Assembly: GCA_032358165.1 (NCBI GenBank)
Contig: JAALGY010000057.1
Coordinates: 496,001-560,000 of the forward strand
Direction of reading: 5' to 3'
From: Diplosphaera chodatii
Taxonomy: Eukaryota; Chlorophyta; Trebouxiophyceae; Prasiolales; Stichococcaceae
DNA: 64,000 nt
The notes beneath the pieces were generated by a model that had not been told where the DNA came from, did no database searches, and saw nothing but the letters and a program-made list of their open reading frames with translations. Shown here piece by piece: positions 22,804 through 37,829 of this stretch; the first letter of the stretch is position 1; each line of letters opens with the position of its first letter. The position numbers and the translations under genes are program-made.

Positions 22804-25800
22804 ATGTGGCGGTGCGCTATCGCGGACGAAGCACCAAAGCATCCGCTCGTCCGTACGCTCAACGGCAACCAGGGACGATCCCAGTGGCTGTTCGATGCGG
22901 ACGCCGGCAGCAAGCAGGAGCGCGCTGAGGTCGAGCGCCTGCGGCAGGAATTCGCAGCCAATCGGGATGCCCAGAAGCACGCCAGCGACCTGCTGTACCG
23001 CCGTAGCTGCGCTGGGCGCCGCAAGTCCGGCACGCTGCCCCGCGTGCCGGGCGCAAAGCTGCCAGCAGATGCTGCGGTGACGGATGCTGATGTGCAGGAT
23101 GCCCTGAAGGCCGCCACCGCCTACTTCAACACCTTACAGGTGCAGTACGTTTCCGTTGGGATCTCTGCAGCTGCTTTCACTTGGCGACGAGTGTGTCCCA
23201 TGGCGCTTTCTCAAGTAAATTGTCATACCCACTCACTAATACCACTCACTAATACCAGCAATGTGACGGAGACCGACATGCGTGTTCTGTGCAGGCAGAT
23301 GACGGGCACTGGCCGGGCGACTACGGCGGGCCCATGTTCCTCATGCCCGGCTTGATCATCATGCTGCACACAACGGGCGCCCTGAACACGGTGCTGTCGC
23401 CGGCGCACGTCGCCGAGATGATCCGCTACCTGGTCAACCACCAAAACAGCGACGGCGGCTACGGCCTGCACATCGAGGGCCACTCCACCATGTTCGGCAC
23501 TGCGCTCAGGTGAGCATCTGCATGCGGCAACCAATGTCATCCATCCTGCAGGCCACGCTGCACAGCGAAGTGAAACCACCCTGCAGCATACCCATTCGTG
23601 CTAGGATCTGCAACAGGAGTGCCCTGGCTCTTTGACAGCGATACTGCAGAGGTGCACCGTGTCGGTTACAGACTCCTCGCCCAGTCTCATTGTCACGTCC
23701 CAGGTATTGTCTTCTTGCAGCTATGTGGCTCTCCGGATACTGGGCATGGACGCAGACCATGAGGTGTGCCAGAAAGCGCGCGTCTGGGTGAGCCTTTCAG
23801 ACACAGTGGCAATGCGAGTCGAACACGAGTGCTGCTTCTGAAGTGGCTGAGCACTGCATCTCATGGTAGCACGGCGGTGTGAGCAGCAGAGAGTGCACAA
23901 CATCTGTGCACTCTCTGACTGCACGTCGCATGCTACACACGCGGCCACACAGGGTATACCCCTGCACACCCTGCACGCCTGCATGCTGAGTCTGCTGCTT
24001 ACTGCTGCGCAGATCCACGAGCACGGCGGCGCCACGTACATCACCTCCTGGGGCAAGTTCTGGCTCAGCGTGCTGGGCGTGTACGAGTGGCAGGGGCAGA
24101 ACCCGCTGAACCCGGAGATGTGGCTGCTGCCTTACTCCGGCTGGACAGGTGTCGGATGGGTGCACCCTGGCCGCTTCTGGTGCCATTGCCGCATGGTGAG
24201 CGAACTATGAGTGCTGCTTGACGTGACACTTTTGTCTCGTGGTTTACCAGTACCTAGCATAGCGCTGTCAAGTTGGCAAGGTGTGAAGTCCGGGTTGCAA
24301 CTGCAGCACCTTGAACCAGGTTGATGAGGCCTGTGTGGGTGTGCTCGTGGCAGGTGTACCTGCCGATGAGCTACGTTTGGGGCGTGCGCGGCACAGCAAA
24401 ACATACACCGCTCACAGATGCGCTGCGGCAGGAGCTGTATGTCACACCGTATGACAGCATAGACTGGGATGCAGCACGCAACCAGTGCGCAAAGCCTGAC
24501 CTGTACTATCCACACTCCAAACTCCAGGTGCCGGCAAATACAATTGCATGGCGTGCACTACCTAACTCAGTACTCAGTGCGAGTCTCACTAATGAGATTC
24601 CTGGTTTTTTGGCACACAACCATTGCATCGGGCGTCCTCTGTTGTTCACCTTGTGTGCTGGCTGGTCGTGACATTCTGCTGTGCTACGCATTCAGGACCT
24701 CCTCTGGTGGACGCTGTCGCGGCTGGAGCCCTGGGTCCAGGGCAGCCGCCTGCGCAAAGCCGCACTGAAGGAGGTCATGCGCCTGGTGCACTACGAGGTG
24801 AGGACTTGACAGGCCCGCCTGCTGTCAGGTTGCGTCTGAGCAACCTGACAGCAGGCGGGAGCCCGACATCCTGACAAGCAGCATGTCTGTTTGAAGCGGA
24901 CGAGAAGTCCCAGCACATGCGGAAGAGGACCCACCATCCGGAACAAACTGCTGGCTGCACAGCACTGATGTGTGGGCGCGCCCTGCCAGGACGAGAACAC
25001 ACGGTACATCTGCATCGGGCCCGTCAACAGCGTCATCAACACGCTGGCCTGCTGGCTGGAGGACCCGGATGGCGAGCCCTTCAAGCGGTGCGGGCAGTCG
25101 GACAGTCCTCATCTTGTGATTGAGACCCCGCATCACTGAAGGCTTGTGGGAGACGGGCGGGAATGCTGGACGTCTTGCTAACATGCACGCAGGCACCTTG
25201 CGCGCCTGCCAGACTACCTGTGGCTGGCGGAGGACGGCATGAAGATGCAAGTGGGTCTGCGCCAATGGTGCCTTCATGTACATGCTGGAATCTATGGTCA
25301 GCGTCCTTGATCACCAAAGTCACTCAGCAGAACCGTCAGCCTGGGCGGCTACCCTCCAGGAGGAGTTAGGGGCCAGAGTGCGTTAGCCTCTGGTCCCTCG
25401 TCACCATGGCAGCCGGAGGGTTGCCTCGCATGAGCGCTTGGCTGTGAGCGCTTGGCTGTGTTTTGATGCAGGGGTACAACGGCAGCCAGCTGTGGGACAC
25501 TGCATTCGCGGTGCAGGCGCTCGCGGCGACGGAGCTCGGGGACCACCTGGGCGACAGCCTCGCGAAGGCGGGGTCCTTCATCGAGGCCACCCAGGTGTGC
25601 TTTCGCCCTGAACCTGGAGGTTGCCGCTGGAGTCCGCACTTACGGACCCCGTACTGTGCCTCAGTGCACAGTTGACCCCCTGTTTCGGCAAGCACGCTGT
25701 ACACTGCAGTGCTGAGCAACCGATAGAGGGTTGCTCGAAGCACACAGTACTCTGTGATGAGCCGCAGGCGCGAGAAGATGTGCCGGGGCCGCTGAGCCGG

Positions 25801-27918
25801 TGGTACCGCCACATCAGCAAGGGCGCCTGGCCCTTCAGCACGCGCGACCACGGCTGGCCCATCTCCGACTGCACGTCGGAAGGTGCATGTTCACCCCCAT
25901 CAATGCTAAATCTGCAGGTGGCCTGTTCACCCAGTGGTCACATGAGCTGTTACAAGATGTCGCAGTGTCAGCATCACCTGTGCAGTGGCACTGGCAACCG
26001 CCCATTGTTGGACAGGCAGCTGCGGTGCATGCAGGCGTGAAGGCAGCGTTGATTCTGGCAGAGCTTGGACCACAGCTGGGCGGCGAACCGCTGCCGGCAG
26101 ACCGGATGTATGACGCCATCAATGTCATCCTGTCCTACCAGAACCACGACGGCGGCTGGGCCACCTATGAGAACACACGCTCCTTCCATGCGCTTGAGGT
26201 GGAAGTTCGCTTCTACTTTACAGATACATATGCTGCTGCAGCGCCACCTCCCAGCAGGCACTCTGCATGCAGAACAGGCCCAGAGCACCTGGTATGAACG
26301 CCTATTTGCTGATGTTGTGTTGCTGGCTTGCAGATCCTGAACCCAGCAGAGACATTTGGCGACATCATTGTAGACTACTCGTATGTGGAATGCTCCTCCG
26401 CATGCATCACAGCGCTTGCAGCGTTTGCCGCCAAGTATGTGGGTGAGCGCTGCCCAGATTTGCTAACGACTGCAGATGCATTTTTGTTACAAATGCACGT
26501 CCCACAAGCTCTTGTCCTCGTTGCACACGTAATGATGCACAGCCTGCGATCCTGTGCAGCAGGAAACAGCGCAAAACACATAACCATGACCTGCTTGTGT
26601 CAAGCCCACAACTTCTCGCAAGAGCTGCAGTGCAGGCAGCCTCAGATGCAGCTCTGGGCAAAAGCCGTACGAGACAAAGCTGTCCAGCCAACGACCTGCT
26701 CCCGCTGCACCTGCAGGCCACAGGGTCGAGGAGGTGTCGCGCTCGCTGCAGCTGGGCCGGGATTATGTCATCTCCATCCAGCGCCCTGACGGCAGCTGGT
26801 ACGGCTCCTGGGGCGTGTGCTTCACCTACGGCACCTGGTTCGGCGTGGAGGCGCTCGCAGCGGCGCCCCCCTGCCCTGAGTCCGAGCAGGTGGACATACT
26901 AGGGTATATGACTACGCTCACGTCAGCAATGCAGCTGGACAGCGCACAACCTCCGGATGCCAGGAAAAGTCGAATGCAGTCATGCTCTTGGCTGCAGCAA
27001 ACCTGTCTGGGATGCTGCTGCAGCCAGTACGCGTTCCTGGTGGGCAAGCATGAAGGTCATGAGCGTGGTCCGTGCATGGGCGCAGGCAATTGCGATGGCG
27101 TGCAAATTCCTGCTGGGGGTGCAGCGTGCGGACGGCGGCTGGGCTGAGAGCTACCTGTCCTGCCAGGACAAGGTCAGCTCATACACTCAACCCTGTTGCA
27201 GCATCAATAGCTGCTGGAAACTGCAGAGCACGCAGGCCCAAGGAGACGCATCACATCTGCGTCACATTGTTGGTCTGCAATCGCAGGTGTACTCGCAGCT
27301 GGAGGGGGACACCAGCCATGTGGTCAACACCGCCTGGGCGCTGCTCACCCTTGTGCGCGGCGCCTGCAGTGACACAGCGGTGGGCTACCTGCCACCTTCT
27401 GTGCGCTCCGCAAGACTTGCTGCCGACAGTGGCGGCAGCAGGCAGCATAACTGGATGGAACCTGGCATGTGCTGCTATGCTGTTGACATGTTCAGGACTG
27501 TATACTGCTGCAGACAAGGTATTTTTTATTCGACTGCACTTCAGTACCTGCAGGCAATGGCAGCAGCAGCGCGGTGTCTAATGCGGCAGCAGGAAGCAGA
27601 TGGCAACTGGCCGCAGCAGCACATCAGCGGCGTCTTCAACCGCAACTGCATGATCACCTATGCCAACTACAGGTTACTGTCACAGCACCTCGTCTGTTGC
27701 TGGCAGTGCTGCGGACCCCTTGCATGTATACCAGCGCTGTGTACACCTAGATGACAGGCACATGACCAGGTTCGGGGTGTTCCTCTCTGTCGACTGGCTG
27801 CGCACACCAAATATGCTTTCTGCATGGTTGCAGGAACATCTTTCCGATCTGGGCGCTTGGCGAGTACCGCTCGCATGTGCTGCATGGCGGACGCAACCAT
27901 GCACGCTCACAGCAGTAG
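22804..27918 (+). CDS. CAS1: Cycloartenol synthase (oxidosqualene cyclase)
   Basis: Many exons; start [10 protein letters not shown] and end [18 protein letters not shown] then NHARSQQ-stop. The enzyme cyclises 2,3-oxidosqualene to cycloartenol, the first sterol of the plant lineage, at the ER membrane. Repeated QW motifs are visible: [84 protein letters not shown] and [20 protein letters not shown]. The catalytic region reads [20 protein letters not shown] then TSEG. The product-determining residues of plant CAS1 are kept: Tyr in [13 protein letters not shown], and His and Ile in DHGWPIS (lanosterol synthases have Val instead of this Ile). The usual DCTAE is DCTSE here. An intron just after the HYE codons carries a perfect 20-bp hairpin. 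Sterol synthesis through cycloartenol supports green-lineage origin. Confidence 0.96.
24814..24859. repeat. Perfect 20-bp inverted repeat with 6-nt loop, intronic
   Basis: The left arm 24814-24833 (CCCGCCTGCTGTCAGGTTGC) and the right arm 24840-24859 are exact reverse complements, separated by GTCTGA. It lies in the cycloartenol synthase intron that follows the HYE codons. No mismatch or bulge is present. Confidence 0.95.
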
Positions 27919-28476
27919 TGATGCTGTGAAATTTTGGGGACATGGCGATCCATGACGGCCAATGCGGCACGTAGCGCACTACTCTCTGCGCGAAATCTGA
28001 GCGACGTAGTACAGGGTCCTCAGGCAAAGTGGGGGCCAAAGTAGCGCTGTGAAGCGTGCCAAACCAACAGTCTAGAACCTGCTGTCGGTCACTGCCATGA
28101 CAACATTGAACCTATTCCTGGTACTTGGGCAATCAGCTGCACTGTGCAATGATACATGTTGGGGTCCCAAGCTTGGTTTCGGGCAGCTGGCTGGTTGTCC
28201 AAGCAGATTGCAAGGGTTCCTCGGGCACAGTCAATCATTGAGCCATAACTATAGACACACTGGACACCACATATTAGCATATCGAGGGTGTTCTCAGGCT
28301 TGACCAACATGCTGTGTTCATAATACGAACATGTGCACTCGCTCATGCATTCACCAATCGTCGCTGGACCACTTGCTCAATGGTGAGAAATGCCCTGCAC
28401 TGTCAATGTTGGTGATGTGCCCAGGTGCTGGCTGCACAACGCAGCGGCCATGCATCCGCCGTTGCAGCATGGCGGC
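27919..28476. other. Convergent intergenic region, no gene supported
   Basis: 558 bp between cycloartenol synthase and the F-box/LRR gene, which converge. It is assigned to 3' UTRs. No motif is recognised. Confidence 0.45.
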
Positions 28477-29920
28477 TCAAAAGGCCCCCTCCTCGCCCAC
28501 CACAAAGTCCAGGCCTAGCGCCTTGAGATGGGGCAGGCGCTCAATTGCTTCTGCGCACTCCTGTGTGTAAACAGGCATGCCGTGCAGGATCGCCTCTGTC
28601 AGGCCCATGGCGCCTCCCAACGGGTTTGTCCTCAATGCAGCCTTCAGCTCAGTGCTGCACTCTGCTTCACTGGCATCCAGTTCGGGCATCTGATCCAAAG
28701 CGCTCATGCTCAGCGCCTGTAGGGCTGGCAGATTGCGCAGGTCGGGCATCATCTTCAGTGGCAGCTGCACGAGCACAAGCCGGCTGAGGGACGGCAGCCG
28801 CAGCACTTCTGACGGCAGGGCACCAGCTGTCAGATTGCATTTGTGGATGCGCAGCGCATGCAGCTGCTGCAGGCGGGAAGCTGTGCCAGGTATGAAGAAG
28901 GCGTCTGGTAAAATATTGACCAGCTGTAGGGTGCGCAGCCTGATGAGCTGGCTCTCTGGACCTGCGTCGTACGCATCGCTGTCCCACGGCTGCAGGTCAT
29001 TCTGGAAACCAGGACAGCACGAGATGTGCAGCTGGCGCAGCGCTGCCAGGCTGTGCACGCGTGAAATGTCCTCCATGTCCACTACGCAGATGTCCAATGC
29101 TGTCAGCCGCTGCACCAGCTCACTCTGCGCACACGGCTGAAGCATAATGACTGGTGCCGACGGTGCAAAGAGGTCGTAGCGCAGCCGCAGGCGGATGGCT
29201 GTGCCTGATGTTGATGCCACAAGTGCATGCCACATGGTGGACAAACCATCGATGTCCTTGTGCATATAGCACAGTGTGCTGATCCCTGCAGAGCAACACA
29301 GGGATCTGTCAGCATACCTGTCACATCTGCACGGATGTTGGAACTTGGACACAGACGGTACTCCGATTGAACACTCGTTGAGCACGATGACAACCGACCT
29401 TTCAGCCGCCGCTGCACCCATGTGCACACCCGCGACACATCCATGCTGGTGTCAGCCTTGAGCGGTGGCAGCTCAAGCCTGCCCCATATCTTGGCTGTCG
29501 ATGGATTTGCGAGCAGACTGTGAAATCGCCGGCAGGTCTCTTGCATCCTCTGCACCGCAATGCACCAGCAAGCTTAGCAATGGCGTCCAAGCTCATGCGC
29601 ACTGACTGAACGCAACACTGAAGTCGAACACAAGGTCGCCTGCTATTGGCCGCTCGGGTGCTGTGAAATTGTTGATGGCAGGTGGTGACAGCCGGGTGTA
29701 TGCACGTGAAATCTATGCTTGATTTGTCATGGCGCCTCGAAATCATCACTTGCCGAGCGCCGGCGCCTCGATAGCATCAAATGCCCAGCTAGTTGCGGTA
29801 GGATCTCACCAGCTTGGCACGGAAGTCGAGGTAGCCGACAATGTTTGCCCATATGTCGTCCGTGGGCAACTCCCATGTTCGTCGGTTCCACAGCTGTTTA
29901 CAATGTGGGCAGTGCTGCAT
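28477..29920 (-). CDS. F-box protein with leucine-rich repeats
   Basis: Three exons with matching phases; ATG at 29920 gives MQHCPHCKQLW. The F-box spans exons 1 and 2: WELPTDDIWANIVGYLDFRA then MQETCRRFHSLLANPSTAKI and WGRLELPP. This fits the pattern LPxDxxxxIxxxL...TCRRFHxLxxxPxxxxxW. Exon 3 starts GISTLCYMHKDIDGLSTMWH and carries leucine-rich repeats such as LTALDICVVDMEDIS, LAALRQLHISCCPGF, LIRLRTLQLVNIL, LQQLHALRIHKCNLT, LPSLSRLVLVQLPL, LPALQALSMSALDQM and LPHLKALGLDFVVG, ending EEGAF-stop. F-box proteins are substrate adaptors of SCF ubiquitin ligases: the F-box binds Skp1 and the LRR part binds the target. The target is unknown. The CxxC near the N-terminus is unusual and could be outside the real start. 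Confidence 0.82.
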
Positions 29921-30852
29921 GCACGATTCTGTGCGTGTTGTATCCGCTGGTGGCATTGCTTCCAGTTGGGGACTGTCTGTGCCTTTGCATGTCATCACCA
30001 GGTTGGCCGTGCCGCTGCAAGGCACGATCCAGCAAACCTTAGCAGTGGCGAGGTGACGGGAGATAGTGATGTAATATTGTGCACGATGATCAAGGCCGCC
30101 CCAGCAATCTGAGTGCTGTGTGTGGTGACATCAATCGAACACGCACCCAGCAGGCGCGTAGACCAAGACGATCGTTCAAATGCTTATGATGATGAGTGGT
30201 GCAATCACTGCGCCGAATATTCCGCCTGCCTACGTAAACACTGGGTTTAATGTGTGTGGATGTGACACGCTGTTGGGTTTCAAGGGCTGTAACGAACATT
30301 AGGTCATTGTGCGATCGGCCATGCATCCCGCACTGATGAGATTGCTGATGATCTGTCTCCACCAAGCGTCCTGTCTGTGCGGATACGTGGTGAAGGTGCT
30401 TATTACAGCTGATGCATGGACAGCAGCACTGCTCAGCCTGGCAGCGCCGCACATGCTGTCGAACAATGCAAGATTGACGACTGCGCTGCTTTGTGTGTGC
30501 GATAGTGGGCTTCGTTCGGTGGTTACGTGAGATTCGTGCCCAAGTCTTGCTACTTAAGTGCAAGGTGCTTTGCGGCAGCCCGCTTTCAGTGCATTTGCCC
30601 AGCAGTCGGCAGCATTTGCATTTGTGCCGCTGCTCTCTACCAGTACCACTCTTCTCACACTTCATGAAAGAGAATTGCAGGGGTGGATGGGACTAAAGGA
30701 CTGCACAGAGTGTGCCGCCTCCCGCAGCTCATCACCTTCCGTCCAGTGCTGTGCGTCTGCATGTGCCATAACTCTCGGCACAGCAGGCAGAGATAGGTAG
30801 GTTTTGCTCGGTGCCGACTGCTAGCACTGCGCCCCAGAAGCGGCAGCGATTA
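29921..30852. other. Intergenic region, no gene supported
   Basis: 932 bp between the F-box gene's start and the GH1 gene's last exon. A minus-strand TGTAA (TTACA at 30413-30417) could serve the GH1 transcript. A 191-codon minus-strand open frame at 30090-30665 is Cys/His/Arg-rich with no recognised pattern. Confidence 0.4.
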
Positions 30853-33800
30853 TCAGGCCACTGCACCAGCAGGCGTCGTGCTCAGCGGCTGCTTGCCCAG
30901 CAGGTGCTCGGACTCATCCTGGCCCTGCAGAACAGCCAATGTAGCTCTCAGGTGCTGCACAACCCCGCGCTTGCCTTCGCTCATCCAGCGTGCCTCGGCT
31001 GCCGCTAACGTGACAGCAATTATGCGACGGTTGCCGTGCACCGCTGTGGGTCGACAACAGCCTAGCCACTTGCTGCTCTTGCCTGGTTACAAACCTTGCA
31101 TCTGTAGAAGAGGCATCAAAATACATACCACATCGTAGGTAATCCCTGACACACCTTCAGATCCTCCTTGGTGGCGGCCTCCGCCTGTGCCGCCTGGTCA
31201 TCGGCGGCACGCAGCTCCTTGAGCGCCGCCAGGCCGCCTTCCCGCAGCTTGGCCACCCGCCCCGGCAGCGCCTGCACAGCGGAAATGGCACTTGACTGAG
31301 CCTCACATTGACACAGCATTGCGTTCACATTCTTAGCATTCGGGGGTGCACGGCAACATGATACCGCATATCATGTGGCACAGGGGTGAGCACTTGCAGG
31401 CATGCATGCCATCCTGAGCGCACCTTGAACAGGCGGCGGAGGAGCTTCGTCGATGGCCGCGCCTCACGCTCCCCGGGCGCCATGCCCGGCTTCCACTCGA
31501 ACAGCCCGAACTGCAGGCATCACACACGCCAGCGCTGCATGTCTTTTTGTTGGATTAGTTCGCCATTGGGAGCATTCCACCAGAAGGGCGTGATGGTCCA
31601 TGATCACATGGGGTCCCCAGGCGGCAAACATTTGCAGCAGAGCATCACGATTGTCAGGCACACGCACCTGTGGCTTGAAGCCAAACGCCCACTCAAAGTT
31701 GTCCACCTGAATAGGCACACATGTACAAGACTTAGCATGGGGTTATGTGCAACGCCGCCCGCCACATCTAGAAGGAGGGCAGAGGGTACCCCATCCACTT
31801 TCACACCACAAGAGCGACAGGCCTCGCGAGTAATATTTGGATGCGCACCAGGGTCCAGTACATAATGCCGCGCACATCTGCGCCATCTGCAACAGCCTCT
31901 TCGAGCTGCACGCAAAACATACACGTGTCCACAGTGCTACAAACCACTTGGTAAGCAGGACTCACCATTCCACCTATCAGGGGCATGCGCAATTCGTGCT
32001 TCTAAAACGTGTTGTGGACTGTGCCAGCACACCATAGACAGAGGCCGTCGGACAGGCACAGGGCAGCCTCACTGCTTTGAGGTAGGTGGTGGCCCACAGC
32101 TCACGGCAGTTGTCGGCGCCGTCCGGGATGCCAGTCTCCGTCACAATGACCGGTTTCCCCACCGCTGCCGCACGCATCAGCGCCTGCAATGACAAAGGCA
32201 GTAGCGTCACATTGCATCGTCTCAAGGACAAGCAGGTCCTTGTGACCCACTACCTCCGAAAAACCTCGAGACTGCCTGTGGGCATGCTCATCAATTGCAC
32301 AGTCATCTGCACATGCTTGCACGGCAGAGTCTAAACCAAAGGATACCCATGAGCGCACCGTGTAGAAGCCCTCGGGGTAGATGGAGTAGTCCATGTCGGT
32401 CAGCACCTCGCCCGGGTACTTGACCAGCATGCAGCGCCAGTCGATCACCATCCTGTGGGAGCAGTGGCACCGCACGCTGATTGCGCATTGGTTCATTTAG
32501 TAACACTTTCAGTGCACTCTGCCTGTTGACTTCTACTGTCACATGTGGGGTAGACAGACGACGCCCATGTGTGACGGTGCATCCAGTTTGGCAGCAGCGG
32601 CTTATGACACATGGCAGCACTGGTGATGGTCGGAAGCTCAGAATGCTAAGCTGCAGTGCCTCACCTGGAGTAGTAGTTGAGGCCCACATAGTCCAGCTTG
32701 GGCGGCCCGCCAGGGTTGCTGTACATGACCGGCCGCCAGGAGCCGGTCGGCCGCCACACAAAGCGCCCAGTGCGCATGTAGTCCGTGATGGCCTGCTCAA
32801 GAACCGGCGTGTTCAGATGTTTGCGCTGCTGGCCGGTAGACAGAGGTACTGAGTCTGAGTCTGAGTTCATACAACAGAAGCTACAGCATGCCGAGATCCT
32901 GGTGCAGGCTTCTACTGCGAGCAACATCCACTGCTGAGGGCAGCGGCAAGGCTGATCGATATGCCCATGGTCGCTGCGCACCTCGTTGCCCCAGCACTTG
33001 TCGAAGATGGGGACGAGGATCTGGCAGTGGGGAGCATAGCGGCTGATGCGGTCGCCCTGGAAGATCTCAAAGCGCATCTCATTGTGCACCAGGCCAACTT
33101 CTGAATCAACTCCGCCTGCAGATGAGGAAGATGACAGACACATGATGGCACATGCACGGCTTAGATGTCCAGGTCATGCTTGCAAACCTCAATCCACATT
33201 GCCTCAGAGCTTTGCAAGGACGAGCAGAAAAGGACACGCACCTGGTAGGCTCTTGATGAGCTCATATGCGCGCTCGTGCGCGATCAGCATGTGCTTCACT
33301 ACAAGCCCCGCAATGCGCGTGGCAAAGAATTTTCCTGGTGGGAAGGAGCCGAAAAAGTAGCCGCTGAACGTGTACACGCCTGGCTCGTTAAATGTGCACC
33401 AGTTCCGGATGCGAGGCCCAAACGACCTGCACGAGCAACGCGTGTACCGCGTCAATGTTCTTGCTACCACATGAACAATATGGTCTGACAACCTGCTGTG
33501 TGTCATCCATGGCGGAACAATGCTGTCCATGTCGCCTGCCTGTATGCAAGCTCGGTCCACTGCAGAAAGTGCTCAATATTGGCCTCGTGCTCAAAGCCGC
33601 CCGCATCCTCGAACCACTGCGGGTGCACGAAGTGGTGCAGCGTCGCCAACGGCACCATGTCGAACCTGCAGTTGCAGGACGAGCTCCCTTGGCAGCTGCA
33701 TATGACAGTGTCACCTGCAAGCGCTGCACAGTGCAGCGCAGGTGGTGTGCAAGCACTTTGTGAACCCGACTGCACCAGGATGGCTTCGTGCACCACAGAC

Positions 33801-34725
33801 ACCCAAGGTGCGTGTCGCTTCGAAGATAGGTGGCTGGACCATGCTCACTTCTCAAAGGCGTCCAGCATCGCGTGGTAGCGCGCGATGGCCTCGCGGTCGA
33901 TGCGGCCCTGCTGCGGCACGATGCGATGCCACTCCAGGCTGAAGCGGAAGGCCGTGCAGCCCATCGAGTGAGCTCGCGCGATGTCTGCCTCGAAATGGTT
34001 CCAAAAGTCGCACGACACTCCTGGCTGCACGTGGGGGAGTGATACATTGGTTGGACCGCTGCAGTGGTGTGCCACGTGCAGTCTGCTTCATGCTGCTGGC
34101 CGCAGCCTGACATTCCTGGTCAGAGCCTGGAGTAGCCGATCCTGCACAGCCTAAGCGCCCCTACCTTGTCGCCACCCATGATGGGCGAGCCGCCGAACAG
34201 GGTTTTCTTGTTGACCCATGTGTCCCAGTTGGAGGGGCCGCCGCCGCTGTTCTGCCACACCGAGATGGCCGTCCCAGAATGGAAGGGCGCCTCTGCTGCT
34301 GGCGCGCTGCAAAGAAATCACACAGGGCTGTTGCGGGGCACATCCTGTTGCACATCTGCTGGCAAGGGCGCACTGACACAGGCCTGCTGCATGATAACTA
34401 CATCAAGTCCCACCATCGCACAAAAGGGAAGGGCTTGTGAAGATGCAGACTTTGGGTACACGGATTGGGGTATGCCGCTTGGCAGGTGAGTACAGCACCA
34501 AGTCTGGCATTGCTGGCACTGCCACGTGACTATTTCTGCAGCAAATGCAGTAACAACTGCCGCGTGCTGATGCTTCCGCTGCTGTTGCTTGTCTGATCCG
34601 ATTCACTACTGGATGGGTGCGAATGCCCTGATAAAGTACCTGGCGAAGGGGCGCAGGGCGGCCGGCAGTCGGTCCCTGCCGCTCATGGCTGCAGGGACGG
34701 TGGTGTCGTCCGGTTCGTCACTCAT
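30853..34725 (-). CDS. Glycoside hydrolase family 1 (beta-glycosidase)
   Basis: About 13 exons. ATG at 34725 gives MSDEPDDTTVPAAMSGRDRL. Exon 2 holds FHSGTAISVWQNSGGGPSNW, the family entry motif. Then come DFWNHFEADIARAHSMGCTA with FRFSLEWHRIVPQQG, FDMVPLATLHHFVHPQWFED, RIRNWCTFNEPGVYTFSGYF, KLDYVGLNYYSR, GKPVIVTETGIPDGADNCRE, GIMYWTLVDNFEWAFGFKP and FGLFEWKPGMAPGEREARPS. The acid/base Glu (TFNEP) and nucleophile Glu (VTETG) are both present, so catalysis is expected; the sugar cannot be read from sequence. After the barrel there is a charged, probably coiled-coil tail (VAKLREGGLAALKELRAADD) and a last exon GQDESEHLLGKQPLS ending at 30853. No signal peptide is seen, which suggests a cytosolic enzyme. 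An alternative last exon is possible. Confidence 0.9.
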
Positions 34726-35215
34726 GTACTTGAGACCCTCTGGATGCCCCTGGCATCACCGCGTGTCATGCTGTGCGGATCTGTTGCCAACCTGCGGGCG
34801 CCAACATGCATGATCTGGTTTCTCTGACAAGATGCATGACACCTCTAGCATAGACATCAGGCATGTGATGCATGGTATGCAGCTTTCATCGCGCTACTAC
34901 ACACCGATGAATCACAGCGAATATATTGTGGTAGCTCAGTAGCACCTCGGGTCTGAATGATGGCGAATGCGATCGCCGCGATAGTAAAGCTGGCGATGCT
35001 GATCGGTATCTCTGCCACACAATGAGTGTGAATCAGCTGCAAGAGCGCTGACGTGCTGGTGCTGCACCTCATTGCAATGCAGGTCAGCTGGAGCAGGGGA
35101 CCCGACTTCTATTGCCGTGCAGATATTCCAAACCTGGAGTGAAGTTGCACGCTGAAGCCTGTGGTCAGTTCTTTCCCTTCTGCAGTTGCGTTGCATTTGA
35201 ACGACGGCAGGTAGG
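34726..35215. promoter_or_regulatory. Divergent intergenic region of GH1 and NDUFS8
   Basis: 490 bp between opposed starts; it carries both promoters. No repeated element is recognised. Confidence 0.4.
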
Positions 35216-37203
<1,988 letters not shown>

Positions 37204-37829
37204 GCAGGGGTGCCGGGTTGGCATCAAGTTGCCCGAGAAGATGAACGCAAACTGATTCACCACACTGAGACGCTGCGGTTTCAAACCCCAGCTGCGACTG
37301 TACAGTATGCAGTTTGGCAGTTTAGTAGGAGTATGCACGTACTTTTGTTCTAGACAGACTTGCAAGGTGTTCGCCATATGGTTGTTGAAGGTATGCATGC
37401 CGTCGTAGCTCCTGTAACCATGTGCCGTGCAAGTGCAAGAGAGCTTGTCACCACCTCCTGTGGGACCACCGCACATGTCACCACGATTTGCAAGCAAACC
37501 CCACACAATAGTTTGAACATGATATGCTCGGGCGCCACCCAAATGCAGCAAGTACACCATAAGCATCTTGCACATGCACACAGACTGTGCTCTCATAAGC
37601 ATAGAAATGTAGACGTGTCATGCAGGGTGTTGGACTGAACAGCAGATCGATGCAAGTCTGCAAGGAAGGTGTTTAGGATCGTACTTGCAAACTCAGTACA
37701 GCTGCTTGGGTGTTGCTCCCAGCAGACAGACAGCAGTGTTGTGGCTTGCTTAGAGCATTCGCCACTTGAACCATGGGCTGCAGTGATATCTGGATGATTC
37801 GGCTTGGCGTCAACATGTTGGGCCACACA
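37204..37829. other. Convergent intergenic region
   Basis: 626 bp between NDUFS8 and the secreted-protein gene. It contains TGTAA at 37413-37417, 210 nt after the NDUFS8 stop. No other feature is seen. Confidence 0.4.
37413..37417 (+). promoter_or_regulatory. Candidate TGTAA polyadenylation signal of NDUFS8
   Basis: The chlorophyte-type signal, 210 nt downstream of the stop at 37203. Confidence 0.4.

Noticed and set aside
30853..34725. Assignment of the GH1 gene to SFR2 (galactolipid remodelling)
   Set aside because: The catalytic motifs are GH1, but the SFR2-specific N-terminus and the residues around the nucleophile do not match; only the family is supported.
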